DNA of 12,949 bases from JADJPL01 sp049315745. GTDB lineage: Bacteria > Bacteroidota > Bacteroidia > Chitinophagales > Saprospiraceae. A program made the position numbers and the translations under genes. The notes beneath the pieces were generated by a model. That model was not told the DNA's origin. It was given only the letters and a program-made list of their open reading frames with translations, and ran no database searches. This document shows positions 1 to 7,900 of this stretch, piece after piece. The first letter of the stretch is position 1; each line of letters opens with the position of its first letter. The stretch lies in contig JBMOJO010000094.1 of assembly GCA_049315745.1 (NCBI GenBank), positions 1 through 12,949 on the forward strand. The letters are read 5' to 3'.

Positions 1-59
1 CGCGTCTCTCAAAACATAATTCGGCGCGAAGCGCCGTGAAAAACCTTTTTACACACCCC
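1..59 (-). repeat. Palindromic element, copy A (partial, cut by window start)
   Basis: This is the type I end of the three-hairpin element, inverted relative to the full copies further right. It begins inside the outer part of a central palindrome arm (GTCTCTCAAAA), continues CATAATT, then the type I hairpin CGGCGC-GAA-GCGCCG at 22-36, and ends with the terminal repeat AACCTTTTTACACACCCC. It matches the reverse complement of 2134-2190 almost base for base. The remainder of the element would lie left of the window. Confidence 0.85.
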
Positions 60-231
60 CCGGGTGCACCGAGGGTGCGTTTTGATACAACTTTCTGCGA
101 AAGCACAAAAGGCTTACTTGCAACCTGTGGCATCTTGAAATAACGCCTTTTTTTTAAACAGTCCTGCCCTGCCTTCAGTTTTTTAAAATCCCTGCTTTCG
201 GCCAATTTAGTTATCGCTCGTGATCAAACCC

Positions 232-1974
232 ATGAAATTTTCTTCATACATTTGGGAGAAACAAGCTGCAATGAAGTGGTCTGCCATTTTCCCGATACTT
301 GCTTATTTGCCCGGCTACCGTTGGATTGATTTCCGTGGCGATTTGATGGCAGGGCTCACCGTTGGGGTGATGTTGGTGCCCCAGGGAATGGCTTACGGAA
401 TGCTGGCGGGCTTACCGCCCATTTACGGCTTGTATGCCGGATTAGCGCCGGTTCTCCTCTACGTTTTTTTTGGCACTTCCAGGTACTTATCCGTCGGGCC
501 GGTGGCCCTTGTATCACTGCTGGTGCTGAACGGCATATCCCGGATGGCTGCACCGGGTACGGCATATTTTGTGCAGCTCGCAGTTGCGACAGCTTTATTG
601 GCGGGGATTATCCAGATCTTGCTGGGCCTGTTCCGGCTGGGCTTTCTGGTCAATTTTCTTTCCCATCCGGTCATGTCGGGGTTTACTTCCGCTGCCGCGT
701 TCGTCATTGGCCTGAGCCAGATAAAATTTCTCTTTGGGATAGAACTCCCTCAAACCAACCGGATCCAGGATATCGTGGCGGCCGCTGCGGCGCATATTGA
801 AAACCTGCATCCTCTAACCTTTGGGATAGGGGTTGGGGGCATCTTACTCATCCTTTTACTGCGAAAAATCAAAAAAACGTTTCCCGGGGCGCTCGTCACA
901 GTAGTGTTGGGTGTCCTGCTGGTAGGAACGCTGCGCCTCGATCTTGCCGGGGTGGCGATTGTGGGTGAAGTACCCCAGGGGCTGCCGGGCTTCGGCCTAC
1001 CGCGGGTTACCTTTGAGGATGCCCGGAAATTACTGCCCCTTGCCTTGACGATTTGCCTGATCAGTTTCATCGAATCGCTGGCAATTGCGCGGAAGCTGCA
1101 GGATAAACATAAAGACCACAAGGTTTTGCCCAATCAGGAGCTGCTGGCTTTAGGGCTGAGCAAGGTAGGGGGGGCGTTCTTTCACGCTACTCCGACCACC
1201 GGAAGCTTTACGCGGTCGGCAATAAATGAAAGCACTGGGGCAAGGACAGGAATTTCTTCTGTCCTGGCTGCGTTAGTCGTGGCGCTTACCCTTCTGATGT
1301 TGACGCCGTTCTTTTTTTACCTGCCCAAGGCCCTTCTGGCCTCGGTCATCGTCGTTGCCGTTATCGGATTGGTAGATTATCGGGAGGCCATCCATCTATG
1401 GAAGACTGACCGCAGGGATTTCTATGCGCTGATCGTAACGTTCGCCGCGACCCTCACCCTGGGGATCCAGAGCGGGGTCATCGCCGGCGTTGTCCTTTCC
1501 CTTGCCCTCATGCTGTACAGCAACTCCAGGCCTCACGTCGCCATCCTCGGTCGTCTGCCCAACTCTCCCAACTATCGGAATATAACGCGATTTGAACAGG
1601 CCCGTTTGCAGAGCGACCTCCTCATCCTGCGATTTGATGCGCAGCTGTATTTCGGTAATGCCGGGTTCTTTCAGGATACCCTGACCGGCCTTGTAGAAGA
1701 GCAAAAAGGCCGCTTGAAGGCAGTCGTTCTCGATGCTTCCAGTATCAGCGACCTCGACTCCTCCGGGGCCAGGGCATTGGGGCAGGTACTCGACAACCTT
1801 CGAAGCCATGAAATTCAATTATACCTGGCAGGGGTAATCGGCCCGGTGCGGGATGCACTCCAACGACAAGGACTCATCGAAAAAACCGGGGGCACCGGAT
1901 TCCTCTTTTTTAGCGTACATGAAGCGGTAGAAGCATATAATCGAATAAAAAATGAAAAAAAACCAACTAAATAA
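232..1974 (+). CDS. SulP family anion permease with C-terminal STAS domain
   Basis: Inner-membrane transporter of the SulP (SLC26-like) family; known members move sulfate, bicarbonate or other anions, and sequence alone does not settle the substrate. The N-terminal half carries the family signature: WIDFRGDLMAGLTVGVMLVPQ followed by PPIYGLYAGLAPVLLYVFFGTSRYLSVGP-type text around residues 60-95, then about ten further hydrophobic segments. A STAS domain occupies roughly residues 460-570, with the hallmark VVLDASSISDLDSSGA near residue 500. Total length of about 580 residues is normal. The start is uncertain: GTG 220, ATG 232 and ATG 271 are all in frame. ATG 271 has GGGAGA 11 bases upstream and yields MKWSAIFPILAYLPGYRW, close to how many relatives begin. 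The gene stands alone between two inverted repeat copies; the molybdoenzyme genes downstream make sulfate a reasonable guess. Confidence 0.93.
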   Translation: MKFSSYIWEKQAAMKWSAIFPILAYLPGYRWIDFRGDLMAGLTVGVMLVPQGMAYGMLAGLPPIYGLYAGLAPVLLYVFFGTSRYLSVGPVALVSLLVLNGISRMAAPGTAYFVQLAVATALLAGIIQILLGLFRLGFLVNFLSHPVMSGFTSAAAFVIGLSQIKFLFGIELPQTNRIQDIVAAAAAHIENLHPLTFGIGVGGILLILLLRKIKKTFPGALVTVVLGVLLVGTLRLDLAGVAIVGEVPQGLPGFGLPRVTFEDARKLLPLALTICLISFIESLAIARKLQDKHKDHKVLPNQELLALGLSKVGGAFFHATPTTGSFTRSAINESTGARTGISSVLAALVVALTLLMLTPFFFYLPKALLASVIVVAVIGLVDYREAIHLWKTDRRDFYALIVTFAATLTLGIQSGVIAGVVLSLALMLYSNSRPHVAILGRLPNSPNYRNITRFEQARLQSDLLILRFDAQLYFGNAGFFQDTLTGLVEEQKGRLKAVVLDASSISDLDSSGARALGQVLDNLRSHEIQLYLAGVIGPVRDALQRQGLIEKTGGTGFLFFSVHEAVEAYNRIKNEKKPTK

Positions 1975-2078
1975 TTTGAAAAATTAAAAAATGAAAGTAT
2001 TTTCATATATTCATATTTAGTTTCTATTTAGCAGGGTGTTGCCCCGGGAAATCATATTTGGGGAATATCCTCTTTTGA
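1975..2078. other. Gap after the SulP gene, AT-rich, no gene seen
   Basis: AT-rich stretch following the SulP stop. It holds a weak 6-bp hairpin ATGAAA-gtat-TTTCAT (1990-2005) and a 4-bp hairpin CCTC-TTTT-GAGG (2069-2080). Neither is a convincing intrinsic terminator. The first clear structured sequence is the repeat beginning at 2079. Confidence 0.4.
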
Positions 2079-2130
2079 GGGGTTGTTTAAAAAGGTTTTT
2101 GCCGCCTTCTGCGGCAGAATATTCTTTTAA
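2079..2130 (-). repeat. Palindromic element, type II end fragment (copy B0)
   Basis: The stretch reads GGGGTTGTTTAAAAAGG, then the type II hairpin GCCGC-CTTCT-GCGGC at 2101-2115, then AGAATATTCTTTT. This is close to the reverse complement of the right ends of copies C1 and C2 (AGAATATTCTGCCGCC...CAACCCC). The homology stops where the central palindrome should begin, and the type I end of copy B starts immediately. The fragment is therefore either a truncated older copy or one disrupted by copy B. Confidence 0.8.
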
Positions 2131-2133
2131 AAG

Positions 2134-2290
2134 AGGTTTGTAAAAAGGTTTTTTACGGCGCTTCGCGCCGAATTATGTTTTGAGAGACACGTCATTTTAA
2201 CAATTTCGCGAAGCGAAATTGTTAAAATGACGTGTCTCTCAAAATAATATTTTGCCGCCGAAGGCGGCAAAATACTTTTTACATAACCCC
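2134..2290 (+). repeat. Palindromic three-hairpin element, copy B (complete)
   Basis: Complete copy of about 157 bp. In order: left terminal repeat AGGTTTGTAAAAAGG; type I hairpin CGGCGC-TTC-GCGCCG (2156-2170); linker AATTATG; central palindrome (2178-2244); type II hairpin with a 12-bp perfect stem and GAA loop (2248-2274); right terminal repeat CTTTTTACATAACCCC, roughly inverse to the left end. It lies in the gap between the SulP gene and the molybdoenzyme genes. It could also affect transcript ends, but the three-hairpin architecture repeated elsewhere suggests a dispersed element rather than a plain terminator. Confidence 0.9.
2178..2244. repeat. Central 32-bp perfect inverted repeat of copy B
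   Basis: Arms 2178-2209 and 2213-2244 are exact reverse complements over 32 bp, separated only by GAA at 2210-2212. The tip therefore reads GCGAAGC. The pairing stops abruptly at 2177/2245. Confidence 0.95.
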
Positions 2291-2527
2291 AAAGCCCTTC
2301 GCGGCGAAGCCTCGGATATCCCTGGCGAGCAGATATCGTATTTAACCTGTTGGCACAGGTCGGCGCTGCAGGAAAAGGGCAGCCTACCGGGGCAGAACCG
2401 GGCCCATCGAAACGGGTTTGTTCATCCGGGTGTGACTTTGCCCGTATTCCGGCGATCAGAAGGGTACGACGGTAGGGGGCAGTCCGGGCAAAAAAAGTTA
2501 TTACAGACATCGAAAACCGCGTATGTT

Positions 2528-4153
2528 ATGAAGTATGGTTTTATCATAGACAACCGCAAGTGTATCGGTTGTCACGCCTGCACTACGGCATGTAAAGCAG
2601 AGCACCAGGTGCCCCTTGGCGTCAACCGCACCTGGGTGAAGCAGGTCGAAAAAGGGGAGTTCCCGAATACCCGCCGGCTGTTCTCCGTCATGCGCTGCAA
2701 CCATTGCACGGAAGCGCCCTGTGTCGAGATTTGCCCGGTGGAAGCCTTGTTTTTTCGGGAAGACGGTATTGTGGATTTCGACAAGCGGCGGTGTATCGGC
2801 TGTAAGTCCTGTATGCAGGCTTGTCCCTACGACGCATTATATATTGACCCGGAAAGCCATACTGCCGCGAAATGCAACTACTGTGCCCACCGGGTTGACC
2901 TGGGCCTGGAGCCGGCCTGTGTGAATGTGTGCCCGGAGCATGCCATCATTTCCGGGGATATGGACGACCCTGAATCCGAGATTGCCACGTTGCTGGCCAG
3001 GGAACAAGTGACTGCAAGAAAAGTGTCCAAGGGCACCGTACCCAATTTATTTTATATCAACGGCGACGAAGCCTCTCTCACGCCCTCCCTTACGGACCGC
3101 TCGGATGCTTATCTGTGGAACTCACAGTCGCTTGGGGTAGGGCACTATGCGAAAGAAGCCGAGAAAATGGCTTTTTCCAATGGGGATGTCATCTCTGCCC
3201 TTATGGATGCGAACGGCCAATCGGCAAGCGCGGGAGAAGTCGCAAAGGGCGGCCCGGCAAAGTCCATTGATATTATGCTGGGGCAGCCCAGGCGGGTCTA
3301 TGACACGCCGGAGAAAGGGGTATTGTGGGGCTGGGAAGTCCCTGCATACGTGCTGACCAAAGCGATTTCAACCGGCGCTTTTTTGTTGCCGGTCCTTGCG
3401 CTCACCGGCGGCTTTGCCGGGCTGAGCAACGAACATTCCTGGTGGGGCATCGGCGCTGCCCTGGCCTTTTTACTGTTAACGGGCCTCTTTTTGGTAAAAG
3501 ACCTGGACAGGCCCGACCGCTTCCTGAATGTCCTCCTGCGGCCGCAGTGGGGCTCCTGGCTGGTGCGCGGAGGGTATGCGATCACGGTTTTCGGTGGCCT
3601 CGTCGCCCTGCTCGCGCTCTCCAAATACCTCGGGCTGCATACCTTCGAATGGATTTTACAGGGTGCGGGGGCCTTACTCGCCATCATCGTTTCTGTCTAT
3701 ACGGCTTTTCTTTTTGCACAGGCCAAGGGCCGGGATTTCTGGCAGAGCCCGGCGCTGCCCCTGCACATGCTCGTACACACCTTCCTTGCCGGCGCAGCGT
3801 TTTTCGGGGTCATTGCGCTGTTTACCACAGGGGGGGCAGGCTGGGAGTCGTTTTTGGTCACTATCCTCATGGTGGGGATCGGGATCAACCTGCTCACCGT
3901 TTTTCTGGAGCTGGCAACCCCGCATCCGACAGTGGATGCCAAAATGACGGTGGAAATGATTATCCGGGGGAGGTACCGGAAACTGTTTTGGGGCGGGGTG
4001 CTGCTGCTCGGAAATATCCTGCCCTTCACCCTGCTGGCCCTGGGCGGCAATGCCCCCCTGATCGTTTCTGCGGCAAGTGTAACCGTCTTGATTGGAATAT
4101 TTCTGAACGAGTTGATCTGGGTGGAGGCGCCTCAGCGCATACCGCTCGTTTGA
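2528..4153 (+). CDS. Fused four-cluster ferredoxin / NrfD-DmsC-type membrane anchor of a molybdoenzyme
   Basis: Electron-transfer and membrane subunits of a DMSO-reductase-superfamily complex in one 541-residue chain. Residues 1-140 hold sixteen cysteines in four groups (12/15/18/22, 57/60/65/69, 89/92/95/99, 116/119/131/135), the pattern for four [4Fe-4S] clusters as in DmsB, PhsB, PsrB or SoeB. A linker (about 140-265, with GTVPNLFYINGDEASLTP) leads to some eight membrane segments from about residue 270, typical of NrfD/DmsC quinone-linked anchors. There is no signal peptide, so the cluster domain should sit in the cytoplasm. The start is ATG 2528 (MKYGFIIDNRKCIGC), the usual beginning of such ferredoxins. 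The frame is open back to 2252, but that extension starts inside a repeat and looks non-coding. The catalytic subunit follows after 84 bp, probably in one operon. Separate B and C subunits are more usual. Confidence 0.92.
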   Translation: MKYGFIIDNRKCIGCHACTTACKAEHQVPLGVNRTWVKQVEKGEFPNTRRLFSVMRCNHCTEAPCVEICPVEALFFREDGIVDFDKRRCIGCKSCMQACPYDALYIDPESHTAAKCNYCAHRVDLGLEPACVNVCPEHAIISGDMDDPESEIATLLAREQVTARKVSKGTVPNLFYINGDEASLTPSLTDRSDAYLWNSQSLGVGHYAKEAEKMAFSNGDVISALMDANGQSASAGEVAKGGPAKSIDIMLGQPRRVYDTPEKGVLWGWEVPAYVLTKAISTGAFLLPVLALTGGFAGLSNEHSWWGIGAALAFLLLTGLFLVKDLDRPDRFLNVLLRPQWGSWLVRGGYAITVFGGLVALLALSKYLGLHTFEWILQGAGALLAIIVSVYTAFLFAQAKGRDFWQSPALPLHMLVHTFLAGAAFFGVIALFTTGGAGWESFLVTILMVGIGINLLTVFLELATPHPTVDAKMTVEMIIRGRYRKLFWGGVLLLGNILPFTLLALGGNAPLIVSAASVTVLIGIFLNELIWVEAPQRIPLV

Positions 4154-4237
4154 AACAAAAACCGTTTTCCGGGGGCATACACGGATTTACTGCCCCGATA
4201 TAACAAAGCAGCGTTCGGCCGCTAATAAATTTTGCTT

Positions 4238-5686
4238 ATGAACAAGAAAAGGGAGCATACGCTCATCGAGCGGATTGCCGAAAAAATTGGCCTCATCCCC
4301 AACCTCCACGAGGAAGAGAATGATTTTCTGCCCTCACTGACAGATCCGGGCAAGCTTACGGCTTTTCCACCCCCGGAACGCTGGGACGACTGGGTCGAAT
4401 ACGAAGCAACAGACTGGCCGAAAATTTCCAAAAAGCATTATACGATTGTCCCGACCACTTGTTTTAACTGCGAAGCAGCTTGCGGGCTCACCGCCTTTAT
4501 AGATAAAGAAACCGGGCAGGTCAGAAAGTTTGAGGGGAATCCCTACCATCCGGCAAGCCGGGGAAGAAATTGCGCCAAAGGACCGGCCACAATCAACCAG
4601 ATTACCGATCCCGATCGTATCCTTTATCCCCTGAAACGCAAGGGGGAACGCGGTGCAGGGGAATGGGAACGGGTCTCCTGGGAAGAAGCCCTCGAAGATA
4701 TTGCCGCGCGTATCCGTACGGCGCTCCAGGAAGAACGCAACAATGAGGTCGTCTATCACGTCGGCAGGCCCGGGCACGAAGGGTATATGGACCGTGTCCT
4801 CCAGTCCTGGAACGTGGACGGGCACAACAGCCATACGAATATTTGTTCCTCCGGGGCAAGGTTCGGCTATGCAATTTGGTATGGGTACGACCGCCCATCC
4901 CCCGATCATGCGAATGCAGATTTCATCCTGCTCATCAGCGCCCACCTGGAGAGCGGGCATTATTTCAATCCTCATGCACAACGGATTATTGAAGCTAAAA
5001 TGAAAGGCGCCAAGTTGGCTTCAATTGACCCCAGGCTCTCCAACACCGCCAGTATGTCGGATTACTGGATGCCCTCTTATCCCGGTACGGAAGCCGCAGT
5101 ACTGTTGGCTATCGCAAAAATTCTGCTCGACGAGGGGCTGTACAACCGCAATTATGTGGAAAATTGGGTCAATTGGCAGGATTATCTCCGAAACCTGCAT
5201 CCGGACGCCCCCCTCACCTTTGAAACATTTATCGAAAAAATCAGACAGGAATATGCGGAGTTTACCCCGGAGTTTGCCGAAAAAGAAAGTGGGGTAAAAG
5301 CGACGATGATCGTGGAAGTCGCGCGCGAAATCGGCAAAGCAGGCGAACGGTTCTCCACCCACAACTGGCGCAGCGCCGCCTCCGGCAACCTGGGCGGCTG
5401 GGCAGTCTCCCGCTGCCTTCACTTCCTCAACGTACTCACCGGCAGCGTCGGAACCGTCGGCGGAACCTCCCCAAGCGCCTGGAATAAATTTAAGCCTAAA
5501 TTCTTCGATACCCCGCCGGCACAAAAATTCTGGAACGAACTTCATTTCCCGAAAGAATACCCCCTGGCCTTTTTCGAACCCAGCTTCCTCCTCCCGCATT
5601 TCCTCAAGGAAGGCCGGGGAAGAATGGAGGTGTATTTCACCCGCGTCTTTAACCCGGTTTGGACCTATCCCGACGGCTTCTCCTAG
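4238..5686 (+). CDS. Molybdopterin oxidoreductase catalytic subunit, N-terminal part (ends at in-frame TAG)
   Basis: First half of a DMSO-reductase-superfamily catalytic subunit that binds a bis-molybdopterin guanine dinucleotide cofactor. Cysteines 75, 78, 82 and 112 (C-x2-C-x3-C-x29-C) should hold the FS0 [4Fe-4S] cluster. Cys203 in HTNICSSGAR is the likely molybdenum ligand. LISAHLESGHYFNPHAQRI and SIDPRLSNTASMSDYWMPSYPGTEAA are typical cofactor-domain segments. The N-terminus (MNKKREHTLIERIAEK) has no twin-arginine signal, so the enzyme is probably cytoplasmic, as described for sulfite dehydrogenase SoeA. Start is ATG 4238. Reading stops at TAG 5684-5686 after NPVWTYPDGFS, yet the same frame carries on with clear homology for another 472 residues. 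Without the stop the chain would be about 957 residues, the normal family size. Substrate is not determined; sulfite, polysulfide or thiosulfate are candidates. Confidence 0.9.
   Translation: MNKKREHTLIERIAEKIGLIPNLHEEENDFLPSLTDPGKLTAFPPPERWDDWVEYEATDWPKISKKHYTIVPTTCFNCEAACGLTAFIDKETGQVRKFEGNPYHPASRGRNCAKGPATINQITDPDRILYPLKRKGERGAGEWERVSWEEALEDIAARIRTALQEERNNEVVYHVGRPGHEGYMDRVLQSWNVDGHNSHTNICSSGARFGYAIWYGYDRPSPDHANADFILLISAHLESGHYFNPHAQRIIEAKMKGAKLASIDPRLSNTASMSDYWMPSYPGTEAAVLLAIAKILLDEGLYNRNYVENWVNWQDYLRNLHPDAPLTFETFIEKIRQEYAEFTPEFAEKESGVKATMIVEVAREIGKAGERFSTHNWRSAASGNLGGWAVSRCLHFLNVLTGSVGTVGGTSPSAWNKFKPKFFDTPPAQKFWNELHFPKEYPLAFFEPSFLLPHFLKEGRGRMEVYFTRVFNPVWTYPDGFS
5684..5686 (+). other. In-frame amber codon inside the molybdoenzyme gene
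   Basis: TAG sits in the same frame as both flanking halves (GGC TTC TCC TAG ATA GAA ATG CTC). It is one transition from TGG; a tryptophan would give DGFS-W-IEML, which fits this kind of segment, though this is inference. The nearest restart is ATG 5693, six bases after the stop. Confidence 0.9.
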
Positions 5687-5692
5687 ATAGAA

Positions 5693-7111
5693 ATGCTCTC
5701 GGATGCCGCAAAAGTCGGGCTACATGTCGCTCTTACACCTACCTGGAACGAAACGGCGTACTTCGCCGACTACGTCCTGCCCATGGGCCTTGCGTCCGAA
5801 CGGCACGATATCAATAGCTACGAAACGCATTCCGGTATCTGGATCGCATTCCGCCAGCCTGTGCTTCGGGAAGCGGCACGCCGGAACGGAAAGCCCGTCG
5901 CACGCACTTATGAGGCAAATCCCGGGGAAGTATGGGAAGAGGACGAGTTCTGGATCGAGCTCTCCTGGCGTATAGACCCCGATGGAAGCCTCGGTATCCG
6001 CAAACATTTCCTGTCGCCTTACCGCCCGGGCGAAAAAATCAATATTGACGAGTACTACCGGTATATCTTTGAGCATACCCCCGGCCTGCCGGAAGCGGCA
6101 AAAAAGGAGGGCATGAGCGAACTGGACTACATGAAAAAATACGGGGCGTTCGAAGTCGAAAAACATTCCTATAAGAAAAATGAAAAATTGCTGACTGAAG
6201 CGGATCTCGAAGGCGCAGCCATAGATCCGCAAAGTGGCCGCATCACCAAAAACGGCGATGCTATCGGGGTTATGATTAATGGTTTGCCTTATGTGGGCTT
6301 CCCGACCCCCACCCGAAAGAACGAATTTTATTCCCAAACGATGGTGGACTGGAAGTGGCCGGAGTATGCGATCCCAAAATATATTAAAAGCCATATCCAC
6401 CTCGACAACCTGGACAAATCCAAGAATGAATATGTCCTGGTGCCCACCTTCCGTCTTCCTACCCTGATCCATTCGCGCTCCGGCAATGCCAAATGGCTCA
6501 AGGAAATCTCCAACCGCAACCCAATCTGGATCCACCCACAGGATGCCGCCCGATTCTCGCTAAGCACCGGCGACTTGCTCAAAATCCACACTGATATTGG
6601 ATATTTCGTGGATAAAGTCTGGGTGACGCAATCTATCAAGCCCGGAGTAATCGCATGCTCCCACCATATCGGCCGCTGGCGCCGCCCCAACGACCCCGAA
6701 GGCAACCGCTGGGCCGTGAATACCGTGCGCATCGAAAATGACGGCAACGGGGGCTGGAGGATGCGTACCACAAAAAACGTGGGGCCATTTGCCAGCGCTG
6801 ATCCTGACTCCAAACGCATCTTCTGGACAGACGGCGGGGTACACCAGAATATCACCCACGCGGTACACCCTGATCCCATCAGCGGGATGCACTGCTGGCA
6901 TCAGCGGGTCCGGCTGGAAAGGGCAGGGCCTGAAGACCGCTATGGGGATATTTTTGTAGATACGAATAAGTCTTTCGAAATCTACCGGGAATGGCTCCAG
7001 ATGACCCGCCCGGCACCCGGCCCGGATAACCTTCGCCGCCCCTTATGGATGCCCAGGGCGCTCCGGCCGGCAAAAGAAACTTTCTATTTTCCTCCGGAAC
7101 CTGAAAAATAG
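5693..7111 (+). CDS. Molybdopterin oxidoreductase catalytic subunit, C-terminal part (downstream of the amber codon)
   Basis: Continuation, in the same frame, of the catalytic subunit that begins at 4238. It opens with ALTPTWNETAYFADYVLPM, a segment found in the middle of these enzymes where the next cofactor-domain stretch follows directly. Residues of about 245-385 form the C-terminal molybdopterin-dinucleotide binding domain (NEYVLVPTFRLPTLIHSRSG, IWIHPQDAARFSLSTGDLLKIHT, KPGVIACSHHIGRWR). The half alone lacks the iron-sulfur site and the molybdenum ligand, so it could not act independently. The frame is intact over 1.4 kb with no further stop, which argues for a very recent nonsense change, readthrough, a base-calling error, or reinitiation at ATG 5693. 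The chain ends at 7111, and the phosphopantetheinyl transferase follows after about 50-60 bp. Confidence 0.88.
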   Translation: MLSDAAKVGLHVALTPTWNETAYFADYVLPMGLASERHDINSYETHSGIWIAFRQPVLREAARRNGKPVARTYEANPGEVWEEDEFWIELSWRIDPDGSLGIRKHFLSPYRPGEKINIDEYYRYIFEHTPGLPEAAKKEGMSELDYMKKYGAFEVEKHSYKKNEKLLTEADLEGAAIDPQSGRITKNGDAIGVMINGLPYVGFPTPTRKNEFYSQTMVDWKWPEYAIPKYIKSHIHLDNLDKSKNEYVLVPTFRLPTLIHSRSGNAKWLKEISNRNPIWIHPQDAARFSLSTGDLLKIHTDIGYFVDKVWVTQSIKPGVIACSHHIGRWRRPNDPEGNRWAVNTVRIENDGNGGWRMRTTKNVGPFASADPDSKRIFWTDGGVHQNITHAVHPDPISGMHCWHQRVRLERAGPEDRYGDIFVDTNKSFEIYREWLQMTRPAPGPDNLRRPLWMPRALRPAKETFYFPPEPEK

Positions 7112-7163
7112 CTACTTTTAACCCGCGATGATGCTTTTGGCCACCTGAATAAAATCAAGTCGT

Positions 7164-7832
7164 TTGGCGCTCGTGGAACAGATTCCGGTCGCCCCGGAAG
7201 GCCGTCTGGGCCTTTGGGCAATCGAAGAACCCGAAGAAATACTCCTTGCCGGATTAGGCCTCTCGCCTGCCGAACAGACCCAACTGTCCGCGCTTAAAGG
7301 GCCTAAACGCCTGGAATACCTATGTGCGCGCGCCTTGGTACATGCATTGAGCGGGTTAAGGGAGCGCGTCCCGCTCGAAAAAAACTTTTTCGGGAAACCC
7401 TTTCTCCCCGGGTCGCCGTGGGGGGTCTCGATCAGCCATTCCTATGGTTTTGCGGCCGCTTTGCTCGCGCCGGGCGATATCGGTATTGACGTTCAGCGCC
7501 TGACAGACAAAATCGGACGAATTGCCCACAAATTCCTTGGCGATACAGAGCAACAATCACTCGATAATACCCATCTGATCGAACATTTGCATGTTTTCTG
7601 GGGCGCTAAAGAGGCCATCTATAAGGCATACGGCAAGAAAGCCCTGGATTTCCGCACCCATATCCGCGTCGCCCCGTTTGCATACTCCCGCAGCGGCGGA
7701 AACTTCACTGGACAATTAGACAGGGAAGGCCTGACCATGGACTTTCAACTGCAATATTGCCTTAAGGGGGAGTATATGCTGGTATGGGCAGTTCCCGGCC
7801 GCGAGGCAAGCTTCGAAAGAGATGCAAAATAA
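7164..7832 (+). CDS. 4'-phosphopantetheinyl transferase, Sfp-type
   Basis: Transfers the 4'-phosphopantetheine arm of coenzyme A to a serine on acyl or peptidyl carrier proteins. About 222 residues, the size of Sfp-like enzymes. Visible motifs, numbered from TTG 7164: FFGKPFL (75-81), VSISHSYG (88-95), GDIGIDVQ (104-111) and FWGAKEAIYKAYG (145-157), the last two being the magnesium/CoA signatures. The usual second acidic residue of GIDxE is Gln111 here, a variation seen in some relatives. No ATG can start the gene: an in-frame TGA lies at 7146-7148, leaving TTG 7164 or GTG 7173. No carrier protein or synthase is in the window, so this may be the organism's general-purpose enzyme and unrelated to the molybdoenzyme upstream. 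Confidence 0.9.
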   Translation: MALVEQIPVAPEGRLGLWAIEEPEEILLAGLGLSPAEQTQLSALKGPKRLEYLCARALVHALSGLRERVPLEKNFFGKPFLPGSPWGVSISHSYGFAAALLAPGDIGIDVQRLTDKIGRIAHKFLGDTEQQSLDNTHLIEHLHVFWGAKEAIYKAYGKKALDFRTHIRVAPFAYSRSGGNFTGQLDREGLTMDFQLQYCLKGEYMLVWAVPGREASFERDAK

Positions 7833-7900
7833 TATTTCGGGAAAGCTGGAAATCTCTTTAAATTACGCCCACGTAAAAGTCAAATCATAAAAACAGGGTT

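Noticed and set aside
2079..2290. CRISPR array or plain intrinsic terminator
   Set aside because: There are no regularly spaced direct repeats with unique spacers. The palindromes belong to a multi-hairpin element with terminal repeats, found in several places, which a simple terminator would not explain, although termination may be a side effect.
2252..2527. 92-codon upstream extension of the ferredoxin-anchor gene
   Set aside because: It begins inside the type II hairpin of repeat copy B, has no family resemblance, and ATG 2528 gives the standard ferredoxin beginning.
3325..4203. Long 292-codon open frame on + overlapping the membrane anchor
   Set aside because: It is a different-frame shadow of the anchor gene; its translation is rich in Arg, Pro and Gly with no recognisable domain, while the overlapping frame has clear membrane segments.
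4221..4240. Possible -7 promoter box (TAAATTTTG) just before the molybdoenzyme catalytic gene
   Set aside because: It lies within ten bases of the start codon, no matching -33 element is visible, and cotranscription with the upstream subunit is simpler.
5684..5686. Selenocysteine or pyrrolysine insertion
   Set aside because: The codon is TAG, not TGA; the likely metal-binding residue (Cys203) lies far upstream; no pyl genes are in view and the position does not look catalytic.
4334..6535. Long antisense open frames over the molybdoenzyme gene
   Set aside because: They are complementary-strand shadows of a well-supported coding region, with low-complexity-like composition and no motifs.
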